The translations under genes were made by a program, and so were the position numbers. The notes under the pieces are model-generated. The model saw only the letters and a program-made list of their open reading frames with translations, was not told the DNA's origin and made no database searches. This document shows positions 16,215 to 23,866 of a DNA stretch of 29,695 nucleotides, piece by piece (position 1 is the first letter of the stretch; every line of letters begins with the position of its first letter). The stretch is from contig LVWT01000033.1 in NCBI GenBank assembly GCA_002083405.1, forward strand, positions 64,565 through 94,259, in the 5' to 3' direction. Origin of the DNA: Nitrospira sp. SG-bin2 (GTDB lineage: Bacteria; Nitrospirota; Nitrospiria; Nitrospirales; Nitrospiraceae).

Positions 16215-17099
16215 ATGCCTGTATCTCGGCGTCATGTTTCGTATGCGTTTGCACTGACGTTGTCGTGCTGGTTGATCGCAGACAGTGTGAACGTCTACGT
16301 CTCGCATGCGCTGTTGGAGATGCCGCCCCTGGAGCTGGCCGCTGACTCGATCTCTGCTGCTTCCGTTTCGCAAACGCCGCCGTCCGACGCCACGCAGATG
16401 GCCAAGGCCATTCTCTCGTCCGGGCTATTCGTCGTTCCCGCCGATCTTTCGGCGCTCGATCCTGACGAAGAACGGCCATCCGCTCCCCCTCCGCCGCCAC
16501 CGATAGAATTGACAGGCAAGCTGAAGCTGCTCGGAACCGCAATCAGAGACGTCGGTCGCTCATCCGCTGCGATCGAAAATCTTCAGGATCATAAGCAGAC
16601 CCTCTACTTTCTCCAGGAGACGATCGAAGGATTCGGCCAACTGGCGGTCATCACCCGCGACGGAATCACGATCAAACAGGGCAATCGACAGGGCTATCTG
16701 CCGCTGGCCGATGAGTCGGCGAAGCCGGTGCCGATTTCGATTGCTGCGCCTCCCTCGCCCAAACAACCTGCCGCTCCCACGGTCATCGACCGGAGGCAAC
16801 TGAAGCAGAATCTGTCGGACGTCTCCAAACTTCTGACAGAAGCCCGCGCGATGCCCTACTACGACTTGACGAACAACGGCAAACTGGAAGGGTGGCAGCT
16901 CATCGAGATCAAACCGAAAAGCATTCTCGATCAACTGGGCATTCAGCAGCGGGATGTCATGCTCCGGATCAACGGCACTCCCGTCGTCGATCCCGGCACC
17001 ATGCTGCGACTGCTCCAGGAGATCCAACATGAGCGTCTCGTCAAAGTCGATCTGATCCGTGGAAGCGAGCGACAGACGTTCTCTTACGAAATTCGTTAA
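16215..17099 (+). CDS. GspC-like type II secretion inner-membrane/PDZ protein
   Basis: A 294-aa protein with GspC architecture: a short N-terminus, one membrane helix (about 8-30), a linker, a Pro-rich PPPPPP stretch (91-96), the homology region (about 97-165; ELTGKLKLLGTAI, AAIENLQ, TLYFLQETI) and a C-terminal PDZ domain (about 210-294; GWQLIEIKPKSILDQLGIQQRDVMLRING in substance, then TMLRLLQEI and VKVDLIRGSE). In type II secretion GspC links the inner-membrane platform to the secretin GspD through the homology region. No other gsp gene is in the window, so it is an orphan here. It stands back to back with the two-partner secretion run, which may be chance or may mean a shared envelope role. 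AAAGGAG lies upstream of the ATG with a somewhat long spacer. Confidence 0.82.
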   Translation: MPVSRRHVSYAFALTLSCWLIADSVNVYVSHALLEMPPLELAADSISAASVSQTPPSDATQMAKAILSSGLFVVPADLSALDPDEERPSAPPPPPPIELTGKLKLLGTAIRDVGRSSAAIENLQDHKQTLYFLQETIEGFGQLAVITRDGITIKQGNRQGYLPLADESAKPVPISIAAPPSPKQPAAPTVIDRRQLKQNLSDVSKLLTEARAMPYYDLTNNGKLEGWQLIEIKPKSILDQLGIQQRDVMLRINGTPVVDPGTMLRLLQEIQHERLVKVDLIRGSERQTFSYEIR

Positions 17100-17405
17100 T
17101 GGCTCACCGCTCCATACGCTCCCGTCTAAGGGTGAAGCCCCACGGCTTTATCCATACTCCCTAACAGACGACTGCGGAGATCGAGCAACCCTGGTTCCTA
17201 TTGTGTCTTCGGCAGAACCCGCCGAAGCGTGTCTTCCTTCGCGAAGGCTTCGGAGGACACCCGCTACACATTCCTCCACAGCCGTACAGCTGTAGCTGCC
17301 TGCGCAGGCGGGTGAATTAACCGGAAGTTAATGTGTCGGTAACGAGTCCGTGATGGCGCAAAGGTTATTGTCCCGCCGTCCTTAACTGAAGGGTTCATCT
17401 TAATC
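17100..17405. other. Palindrome-rich intergenic region
   Basis: No gene is supported in these 306 bases. Between 17207 and 17309 there are four dyads in close succession, listed separately. The remainder presumably carries the promoter of the outer-membrane protein gene. Confidence 0.5.
17207..17309. repeat. Cluster of four palindromes or hairpins
   Basis: In order: CTTCGGC (17207-17213) pairs with GCCGAAG (17221-17227). GTGTCTTCC (17229-17237) pairs with GGAGGACAC (17252-17260, one wobble), and the 12-base palindrome CCTTCGCGAAGG (17236-17247) lies within it. TACAGCTGTA is at 17285-17294. GCCTGCGCAGGC is at 17298-17309. The second stem and its internal palindrome overlap and are mutually exclusive. 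This may be a REP-type element or the 3' end of the GspC-like transcript. Confidence 0.6.
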
Positions 17406-18212
17406 GTGGAGCTGTCTTTGAAACTTTATCGCCTTCGTCCCGCCCGGCTTGTCGCCGCTTGTGTGGCGCTCTGTTGCCTGTTCACAATACGCCCTGTCTC
17501 GGCAGAGTGGTACGTGGCCGGATACGGGGGCCTTTCGTTCGGCGGCAAGCTCTACGATGTGACCATGCCCGATTTCGGCCAGAATGCCGCTCACGCGCAA
17601 TTCCCATCGGTGCTTAATCCGGTGACCGGCGACGCGGTGAGCCAGAGTTTCAAGACCTCCAACCTCTCACTTGCCAACACCGCCGTCTACGGCGCCAAGG
17701 CCGGTTACTTCTTCACCCGGGAAGGGTACTCCTGGCTTGGCCTCGAACTCGATGCCTTTACGTCGAAGCCCGACATCAAGCAGGCCAACCTGTCGACCAG
17801 GCAAGAGTTCACGTTTACTCCGGGCACAACCACCGAGTGCCTCGCCGTGGGGACGCGATGCCCTCAGGTGGGTGTCAACAACGGGACCTTGAACGTGCGA
17901 GAGTCGTCGTTGCGCGTGGCTACGCTTACGGCGAACGTCATCGCGCGGTACCCGGGCAAATGGTTCCAGCCCTATGTCGGCATCGGCGGAGGCCTCTTCT
18001 ATTTCACGGGTTCCGGTCAATTTGAAGGCCGGCAATATGCCCCCGGAGTCAATGTGATGGGCGGGCTCAAACTCTTGGCGACGGAGCAATGGGGTCTGTT
18101 CGTCGAAGGGCGCTACAATTTTGCCTACGTCAGCAACTTTGATCCGATCTTCGGTTTGAGTGGGAGCTACCGTGCAGTGCATATGGTCGCCGGGGTGTCC
18201 TACCAATTTTAA
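17406..18212 (+). CDS. Outer-membrane beta-barrel protein (porin-like)
   Basis: A 268-aa exported protein. A signal peptide ends PVSA before EWYVAGYGGLSFGG, the first barrel strand. The sequence alternates polar and hydrophobic residues in strands (AVYGAKAGYFF, WLGLELDAF, FQPYVGIGGGLFYF, WGLFVEGRYNFAYV, RAVHMVAGVSYQF) and ends in Phe, the usual BAM signal, so it is an eight-stranded OmpA/OmpW-like barrel. The extracellular loop near 139-158 carries a Cys pair (TECLAVGTRCPQ). Two starts are possible: GTG at 17406, with no ribosome binding site, or TTG at 17418, with GGAG six bases upstream, giving a neater signal peptide (MKLYRLRPARLVAACVALCC). The TTG is probably the true start. The function beyond outer-membrane location is unknown. 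Confidence 0.82.
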   Translation: MELSLKLYRLRPARLVAACVALCCLFTIRPVSAEWYVAGYGGLSFGGKLYDVTMPDFGQNAAHAQFPSVLNPVTGDAVSQSFKTSNLSLANTAVYGAKAGYFFTREGYSWLGLELDAFTSKPDIKQANLSTRQEFTFTPGTTTECLAVGTRCPQVGVNNGTLNVRESSLRVATLTANVIARYPGKWFQPYVGIGGGLFYFTGSGQFEGRQYAPGVNVMGGLKLLATEQWGLFVEGRYNFAYVSNFDPIFGLSGSYRAVHMVAGVSYQF

Positions 18213-18336
18213 GCTGCTCAGCCCACCACAGTTCCTCCTTCCCGATTACTACACATTCTCGGATCTGGCTCCGTCCTCACACGCAAGACAATTCTTGACC
18301 GATGGGGTATCATCCGTCGGCTGGCCCGTTCCCATC

Positions 18337-19830
18337 ATGAGAGATCCCGCAATGACTCGATCCGACCGCCGTGCCGCTGTCCGCCCTCGCCCTGTTTCGT
18401 CGACACTCGAGCGCGAGATCAAACTGTCCGTCGATCCCGACTTTCGCCTGCCCCGCCTGCCCGGCACGCCGCTGCCCCGGAAAATTGTGACCTCCACCTA
18501 CTACGACACCGCCTCGCACGATCTGGCCCACGCAGGCATGACGCTCCGGTATCGAGTCGAACAGGGCAAGAAGGCGTGGCAACTGAAACTTCCGTTGGGC
18601 GACGACCGGCAGGAAGTGAAAACCGTCGATCAGCATCAGCTTCCACCGGCGGCCTTTCGCGACCTGCTCGTCCTGCACCTGGGAGAACGGAAACTGACCC
18701 CAGTCGCGACCTTACGGGTCTGGCGAACTGTCGTGCTGGTACGGCGCCATCGGACTCCGGCCGCCGAGATCGCACTCGACAGCGTGTCGGTGGTGAAGAA
18801 CGACTGTGTCATCCAGCGTTTTCGCGAGCTCAAAATCGAGCAGGCCGGTTCTGATGAGGAGCTGCTGCGGGACGTGGAACGGCAGCTGCGGCGGGCCGGC
18901 GCTCATGACCATGACGGGCGTCCCAAATTGTTTCGCGCGCTGTCGCTGCCGGCTCCTGCGCCGGAGGCGCCGCCGGCCCCGAAAGCGCCGCCGGCCGACC
19001 ATGTGAAATGGGCGCTGACACAGCACGTTCGCTGGCTCCTGGCCCATGACCCCGGCACGAGGTTGGGCTCACAGAGCGAGAGCCTGCATCAAATGCGCGT
19101 GGCCACAAGACGCTTGCGCGCGGTGCTTCGCGCCGCTCAGCCGATGTTCGTGCCCGAATGGGCCGCTTCGCTGGAGAACGAATTGGCCTGGCTCAGCGAG
19201 TTCCTGGGCCAGGCCCGCGATCTCGACGTCCAAATCGCCTACTTCAACGGAGAGTCCGCCCGCTTGGATGCGCGAGACCGCAAGCTGCTGGCGCAGTTCG
19301 TTGCTCATCTGCAGACTCAGCGGGAGCGTCTACAACAGGTGGCCTTGAGCGAATTGAAGAGCGCTCGGTATTTCGAACTCATCCGGCGGCTCCGACAGAC
19401 CGCTCAGGATCCCTCCATCGTGGACACCGCTGTAACGTTGCACGAACTCGCCGAGCGGGAGTTCAGAAAGCTCCGCAAGGCGATCCGCCGCATGGGCCCG
19501 TCGCCGAATCACGCCGTACTCCATGCCATCCGCATCAAGACGAAACGCGCCCGCTATGCCGCAGAACTGGCGCTGTGGTCGGTCGGCAAACCCGCCGCTC
19601 GCTTTATGAAACAGGCGCGGGCGGTCCAGGATCTCCTGGGAAATTATCAGGACTCCTTCACTGCAGACACCTATATCCGCGCGTTTCTCAAACAGTCGAC
19701 CGGCGTCCGCGCCGGATTCGCGGCGGGGAGAATGATCGAACGCCAGCGGCAGCGCCGCGACACCCTACAAAAGAACGTGAACGGGTTGCTGAAGACCTTG
19801 TTGAAACGAGGCAAGAAAGCCTGGGGCTGA
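18337..19830 (+). CDS. CYTH-CHAD domain protein
   Basis: A 497-aa cytoplasmic protein. The N-terminal CYTH domain (about 22-205) starts with the metal/triphosphate-tunnel signature ExExK (EREIK at 25-29) and contains TYYDTASHDLAHAGMTLRYR and WQLKLPLG, as in triphosphate tunnel enzymes. A Pro/Ala linker (about 205-221) leads to a CHAD domain (about 222-490) of helical repeats with the conserved His/basic segments LHQMRVATRRLRAVLR and HAIRIKTKRARYAAEL. CHAD domains bind inorganic polyphosphate and CYTH domains bind or hydrolyse triphosphates, so a polyphosphate-linked role is likely. The open frame extends back to 18160 inside the previous gene; the ATG at 18337 (or 18352) is chosen because the CYTH domain starts soon after. 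Neither start has a strong ribosome binding site. It is 124 bases after the barrel protein gene. Confidence 0.88.
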   Translation: MRDPAMTRSDRRAAVRPRPVSSTLEREIKLSVDPDFRLPRLPGTPLPRKIVTSTYYDTASHDLAHAGMTLRYRVEQGKKAWQLKLPLGDDRQEVKTVDQHQLPPAAFRDLLVLHLGERKLTPVATLRVWRTVVLVRRHRTPAAEIALDSVSVVKNDCVIQRFRELKIEQAGSDEELLRDVERQLRRAGAHDHDGRPKLFRALSLPAPAPEAPPAPKAPPADHVKWALTQHVRWLLAHDPGTRLGSQSESLHQMRVATRRLRAVLRAAQPMFVPEWAASLENELAWLSEFLGQARDLDVQIAYFNGESARLDARDRKLLAQFVAHLQTQRERLQQVALSELKSARYFELIRRLRQTAQDPSIVDTAVTLHELAEREFRKLRKAIRRMGPSPNHAVLHAIRIKTKRARYAAELALWSVGKPAARFMKQARAVQDLLGNYQDSFTADTYIRAFLKQSTGVRAGFAAGRMIERQRQRRDTLQKNVNGLLKTLLKRGKKAWG

Positions 19831-19875
19831 GCGGATACCCTGCGACCTGCGGCTGCGTATCACACCTCACACTTG

Positions 19876-21144
19876 ATGCAGAAAGAAGTGATCGACACAG
19901 TAGATATTGCGATCATTGGAGCCGGGGCTGCCGGGCTGGCCGCCGGGATCTTTGCCGGTGAGACGGTCAGCGGGGCTGAGCCGCTGCGGATTGTCATTCT
20001 CGATGGAGCCAACAGCATCGGCGCCAAAATTCTCGTATCGGGCGGCGGGCGCTGCAATGTCACGCACGAGGTCGTAACCCCGACCGACTTCTTCGGTAAT
20101 CGCCGGATCATCAAGAATGTGCTGGCTTCGTTTTCCGTTGAGCAGACAATCGCCTGGTTTGCCTCTCTAGGGGTTGATCTCAAACGCGAAGAAACCGGCA
20201 AACTGTTTCCCGTAACCGACAAAGCTCGAACCATTCTCAACGCGCTCGTCGATCGCTGCCGCGAGCTTGGGGTGACCATGTGTCCCCGTCATCGCGTCCA
20301 CGGCATTGAGCGAGCGACCGGACCCAATGCGGGGTTCCGGATTCATCATGCGCATGGAACCGTCCTGGCGAAACACGTCATCCTGGCCACCGGCGGCCGA
20401 TCTCTCCCTAAATCAGGCAGCGATGGATTCGGCTATGAGCTGGCGAGACAAATGGGTCACCATGTGACACCGACCGTCCCGGCACTCGTCCCGCTGGTGC
20501 TGGATGACCGTATGTTTCACAACAGGCTCTCCGGACTTTCCCACGAGGCCGATCTCGCTACGATCGTGAACGGGAAAACCGTCGACACTCGAACCGGCAG
20601 CCTGCTCTGGACCCATTTCGGCATCAGCGGGCCGGTGGTCATGGACGCAAGCCGGTTCTGGTGCCTGGCAAAGGAACGAGGAGAGCCAGCCGAAATCTAC
20701 GGCAACTTTCTGCCTGGTCAGACCCGAGAACAGATACGGCAGTGGTTCATGGAGGAAATGAAAGACCATCCCCGGCGCTTATTGGTCAACACCCTTGCAC
20801 AGAAGCTACCTCTTCGCTTTGCCGAATCTCTCGTTCAGTACGCGAAATGCGACAGCCAGGCGGCCGTTGCGCAACTGCCGCGGAAAGACCGAGACCATCT
20901 CCTCACTCTGCTCACGAAGTTTCCGTTTCCCGTTGCGCGCGATCGCGGATGGAACTATGCGGAAGTGACCGCCGGCGGTGTGCCGCTTGAAGAGATCAAC
21001 TTTCGGACGATGGAATCAAAGATTGCGCCGGGTCTGTATCTCGTTGGCGAAATTCTGGACTGCGACGGTCGCATCGGGGGTTTCAACTTCCAATGGGCCT
21101 GGGCGGCAGGACGGCTGGCCGGAAGAGCAGCCGCCGGTTTTTGA
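19876..21144 (+). CDS. HI0933/BaiN-family FAD-dependent oxidoreductase
   Basis: A 422-aa flavoprotein, full length for the HI0933-like family (YhiN/BaiN). The Rossmann FAD motif IIGAGAAGLAAGIFA lies at about 13-27. The family signatures ILVSGGGRCNVTH, ETGKLFPVTDKA, VILATGGRSLPKSGSDGFGYE and FGISGPVVMDAS follow in order. The C-terminal FAD-contacting segment YLVGEILDCDGRIGGFNFQWAWAAG is complete. Members are NAD(P)/FAD-dependent oxidoreductases of mostly unknown substrate; BaiN of gut bacteria reduces bile-acid intermediates, but that chemistry cannot be assumed here. The ATG at 19876 follows a TTG codon that could also serve. The spacing of 45 bases after the CYTH-CHAD gene suggests co-transcription. 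Confidence 0.9.
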   Translation: MQKEVIDTVDIAIIGAGAAGLAAGIFAGETVSGAEPLRIVILDGANSIGAKILVSGGGRCNVTHEVVTPTDFFGNRRIIKNVLASFSVEQTIAWFASLGVDLKREETGKLFPVTDKARTILNALVDRCRELGVTMCPRHRVHGIERATGPNAGFRIHHAHGTVLAKHVILATGGRSLPKSGSDGFGYELARQMGHHVTPTVPALVPLVLDDRMFHNRLSGLSHEADLATIVNGKTVDTRTGSLLWTHFGISGPVVMDASRFWCLAKERGEPAEIYGNFLPGQTREQIRQWFMEEMKDHPRRLLVNTLAQKLPLRFAESLVQYAKCDSQAAVAQLPRKDRDHLLTLLTKFPFPVARDRGWNYAEVTAGGVPLEEINFRTMESKIAPGLYLVGEILDCDGRIGGFNFQWAWAAGRLAGRAAAGF

Positions 21145-21218
21145 AACTCCGTCGTGGCGCCATTTCAATAACTCCTCGATCAGAATCAGCCGCACTCATA
21201 CAATACATCCGGCAAGAA

Positions 21219-22007
21219 TCACGGCGTTACCGCCGCCGGCTGTACGAAGCTGACGTCGGCTACCGCAGCGGTTCGGACCGGTGGATGGTTCCCCTCGTAC
21301 CTGGTCGGAAAGACATAGAGCCGCTCCCCGACTGAAAACAATAGCTTGTACTCCGTCACCTCATCATCGCGCAGATGCACCCTCAGCAAAGCGGACTCTG
21401 CTTGCTTATCGACCCGTGCCCAGTTCACACCAAGCTGTACAGGGACAACATACAGGCCGGCGGCAATCACAGCGAACGAGAGGTACGCCATCGACAGATC
21501 GATGCGACAATCCGCCTTGCTCAGCCGCACGACAACAAGTTCCAGAGCTGCGCTAAACAACAGCAGCAACAAGACAACGGACACGACCGACAGAACAATG
21601 GCGGCAGCAACAGAATCGAATGTGCTGAGCAATGTGGTGACCGCCAACAGCAGGATGAAGAGCCACGGACCATAATGGACCACGGCTACCGACACCTTGA
21701 ACCGGGTGCTCGCGGTCAGGTCGCCTGAGTCCTCGATCACAGCGAGGTTCGTCGTGGAGAGGTAGACGAAAAAGAGAATCAGGAGCAGCGGAATCCAGCT
21801 CTGACCGAAATAGGTCGCCATCGGGACTTCGTCCAAGATCCATGAGGCCCCGAATTCCGAAAAATACGATCTCGTATAGATCGCTCCTGCGAGATACGCT
21901 AACCCGCCGATTCCAGCCAAACCAGCCAATACTTTTGGCGCATTCTCGATAATCCGCCGAGCCCCGTCACGGGCCGATTCGGCATTGTGGCGATCATTGT
22001 GCGACAT
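21219..22007 (-). CDS. Multi-spanning membrane protein of unknown function
   Basis: A 262-aa protein I do not recognise. A polar N-terminus (1-24) precedes predicted helices at about 26-46, 70-88, 110-128, 132-158 and 172-195. The last 65 residues are soluble (RVHLRDDEVTEYKLLFSVGERLYVFP) and probably face the periplasm. It converges on the flavoprotein gene, with 74 bases between the stops and no obvious terminator. It follows two very small genes on the same strand. The soluble tail could sense or bind something, but nothing in the sequence names it. Confidence 0.7.
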   Translation of the reverse strand: MSHNDRHNAESARDGARRIIENAPKVLAGLAGIGGLAYLAGAIYTRSYFSEFGASWILDEVPMATYFGQSWIPLLLILFFVYLSTTNLAVIEDSGDLTASTRFKVSVAVVHYGPWLFILLLAVTTLLSTFDSVAAAIVLSVVSVVLLLLLFSAALELVVVRLSKADCRIDLSMAYLSFAVIAAGLYVVPVQLGVNWARVDKQAESALLRVHLRDDEVTEYKLLFSVGERLYVFPTRYEGNHPPVRTAAVADVSFVQPAAVTP

Positions 22008-22090
22008 AGCTCACGACCCGGAACACCCCGGCGCGAGACGGTCACTCACGCTCAAGTCGGCTACTGACTCCGCTTACTGATGACCTTGTC

Positions 22091-22279
22091 TTATGGCTCG
22101 CGCAACAATCCGACAATCACTCCTGCCATGACGACGGTCGCGCCCAGAAAGAGGAGAAACGACTTGGTCTCGGGAAGACTGGGCTCACTCGGCGGCGCCC
22201 ACTCAACGAACAGAGCCAGCGCAATGAGTAGCGCCCCAAGAGCAGCCAACAATTTTCCGCGCAGCGCCATGCCCCGCAT
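22091..22279 (-). CDS. Small two-helix membrane protein
   Basis: A 62-aa protein with two predicted membrane helices (about 8-28 and 43-59) joined by a Pro/Glu-rich turn (EWAPPSEPSLPETKS). The function is unknown. The ATG at 22279 has GAGGT five bases upstream; an upstream TTG and an internal ATG (22270) are alternatives. The start codon lies in the arm of a perfect 10-base hairpin and the ribosome binding site is in its loop (22273-22300), which suggests translational control. The gene sits between the 58-aa gene and the larger membrane protein on the same strand. Confidence 0.6.
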   Translation of the reverse strand: MRGMALRGKLLAALGALLIALALFVEWAPPSEPSLPETKSFLLFLGATVVMAGVIVGLLREP

Positions 22280-22300
22280 GGTACACCTCAACCATGCGGG
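22273..22300 (-). promoter_or_regulatory. Hairpin over the start of the 62-aa membrane protein
   Basis: Perfect 10-base arms CCCGCATGGT and ACCATGCGGG flank an 8-base loop. In the mRNA the loop (UGAGGUGU) contains the ribosome binding site and the 3' arm contains the AUG at 22279. It begins one base after the UAA of the upstream 58-aa gene, so a ribosome finishing that gene would melt it; translational coupling is a natural inference. Confidence 0.75.
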
Positions 22301-22477
22301 TTAGGGCTCTTGTTCTTCAATGTCTTCGATCGACTGCTTGAGCGCTGCGACAAATGCATCCGGTTGAGCCAACGCCTGCTCTGTGAGTTGGAACTCAGAG
22401 ACCAGTACACCAGCCTTATCGACCACGATCAACCGATAACCCTGTTTCACAATGATGCTCTCTTGGGATGTGTCCAA
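22301..22477 (-). CDS. Small 58-aa protein of unknown function
   Basis: An open frame from a TTG at 22477 to the TAA at 22301. The peptide starts MDTSQESIIVKQGYRLIVVD and ends KQSIEDIEEQEP. It has two predicted strands (SIIVKQGYRLIVVDKAGVLVSEF) followed by an amphipathic helix (QPDAFVAALKQSIEDI) and an acidic tail, a coherent small fold that argues against chance. The start is uncertain: GGA lies about 8 bases before the TTG, and a GTG further in would give 48 residues. It ends one base before the hairpin over the next gene. I do not recognise the family. Confidence 0.55.
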   Translation of the reverse strand: MDTSQESIIVKQGYRLIVVDKAGVLVSEFQLTEQALAQPDAFVAALKQSIEDIEEQEP

Positions 22478-22652
22478 CGCGAATCCAGCGAACCAGAATA
22501 TCGCTCAACAAGGACCCGCTCGATGAGGCGGACTGGCCCGAGCGATGGCCGGAGAGGACGCGATTACCTGCGACAAAAAGACTCTCGACTCTTATATATC
22601 TGACACCAAACTTAGGTCAGAATCTTATTCGTGCGGCACTGAGACACACGTT

Positions 22653-23039
22653 CTAGGTTTTAAAGGCGGCTACGGCCTCTTCTTCTGTATTGCACAGCTG
22701 AATGTTATCTCCATACACGCGGGTCAGAAGATGAAAGCCGCTCGCCTCAAGAGCTTCTTTGACCATCCCCTTCGCGGCGGCAATTTTCATTCCCCCTTGA
22801 ACAGTATTGAGCTGCTTGCACGTGAGAATGAGCACCCGTATGCCCCCGCTGCTGATATAGTCGATATCCGCAAGATTGATGACGACCTTTTTCACCCCCT
22901 GGTCCAAGATCTTTTTCATTTCCTGGTTGCCCTGTTCGGCAGTGGTGGCGGAGAGACTCCCCTGCATCTTGACGACGGTGACCCCTGCGTTCTCCCGAGA
23001 GGTCACGGTCAACGTGTGTCGGGTTCCTTGCTCCATCAT
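22653..23039 (-). CDS. STAS-domain anti-sigma factor antagonist (RsbV/SpoIIAA-like)
   Basis: A 128-aa single STAS domain. The ATG at 23039 has AAAGGAG five bases upstream; the frame extends ten codons further but without support. The core VTVVKMQGSLSATTAEQ, VVINLADIDYISSGGIRVLI (the phosphorylatable Ser is in YISSGG) and KIAAAKGMVKEALEASGF matches SpoIIAA/RsbV-type antagonists. When unphosphorylated these bind the anti-sigma kinase or another output partner; phosphorylation by the kinase releases them and a PP2C phosphatase restores them. The kinase and phosphatase functions are both present in the fusion protein encoded upstream (23867-26212), making this a probable substrate. Confidence 0.88.
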   Translation of the reverse strand: MMEQGTRHTLTVTSRENAGVTVVKMQGSLSATTAEQGNQEMKKILDQGVKKVVINLADIDYISSGGIRVLILTCKQLNTVQGGMKIAAAKGMVKEALEASGFHLLTRVYGDNIQLCNTEEEAVAAFKT

Positions 23040-23242
23040 TACGCTCCTTTCCTTGTTGAGGATTGCCATTCTGTCTGAGTTGCGCGACGGATCAACGAGA
23101 AGACAGAAACAGCCGCCTCGTCGCAGCTATGACACAGATCATCCGACAATATCAACGTCGCACTCCCACTCGTGTCTTCTGACGTACAGTAACCCAAATC
23201 TTAAAAAGTAGATACCCGCTCTCCGCAGCGTTGCATCGCGCA

Positions 23243-23587
23243 TTAGTGCGCCTCTTGTGCCTTCAAGATGGCCTCTTCAAGCGTAGCGGCATGGAGGCTC
23301 ATAATCATCACCCCGCTCAATTGGAACACCGTACGGACGTGGTCGTTTCCCCCGCAGAGCACCACCCGCCCGCCCTTTTTGATCATGGCCATCGCCGTTT
23401 TCAAGATCACCCGCAGCCCGATCGAGGAAATATACTCGATTTGAGAGAGATCAAGCACAATCTGCCTTGCCCCACGCTCGATATGGTCTGCCAGGACACG
23501 CTCGACTTCAGGCCCGCCGTTCGTGTCGAACCGGCCCTGTGGAATGACAATCATGACAGACCCGCTCTGACGCGATACGACAGTCAT
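23243..23587 (-). CDS. STAS-domain anti-sigma factor antagonist (RsbV/SpoIIAA-like)
   Basis: A 114-aa single STAS domain: VMIVIPQGRFDTNGGPEVERVL, IVLDLSQIEYISSIGLRVIL (phosphosite Ser in YISSIG), MIKKGGRVVLCGGNDHV and FQLSGVMIMS. GGAGGAG stands upstream of the ATG at 23587. It lies between the phosphatase/kinase fusion gene and the second STAS gene, all on the minus strand, with gaps of about 280 and 200 bases. The two STAS proteins are clearly diverged, so they probably have separate partners or outputs rather than being a recent duplicate. Confidence 0.88.
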   Translation of the reverse strand: MTVVSRQSGSVMIVIPQGRFDTNGGPEVERVLADHIERGARQIVLDLSQIEYISSIGLRVILKTAMAMIKKGGRVVLCGGNDHVRTVFQLSGVMIMSLHAATLEEAILKAQEAH

Positions 23588-23866
23588 CTCCGCTCTCCTC
23601 CGATCTTGGCGTAATCATTGCCGAGGCCGCCCGGCTTCGCACGCTCTGACCCTGACCATATCGGTTCGTCTGATAGGAGCGGGCGCATCAGCTCGCCCGC
23701 ATATTCATGACAGTTCGTCGAGAAATCACCAAGCCGCGTCGTGAGACCGGCGCGCGGAGCCCGGAGGACCTGAGGCATACTCGTGCAGTACGTCGAGGGT
23801 CCGAGGGGCGAGCCCGCCGGCCACAGGCTTGTCGGAACAGCGGATCGGCGATTGCAGCAGAAGTGC
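23588..23866. other. Intergenic region between phosphatase and STAS gene
   Basis: These 279 bases hold no supported gene. A hairpin with 7-base arms (GCGGGCG 23679-23685, CGCCCGC 23694-23700) lies midway and could lower read-through from the phosphatase gene. A minus-strand open frame across this region has biased, repetitive composition and no family features. Confidence 0.4.

Noticed and set aside
22310..22603. Plus-strand 97-aa frame
   Set aside because: It is antisense to the more convincing 58-aa minus-strand gene and has no features of its own.
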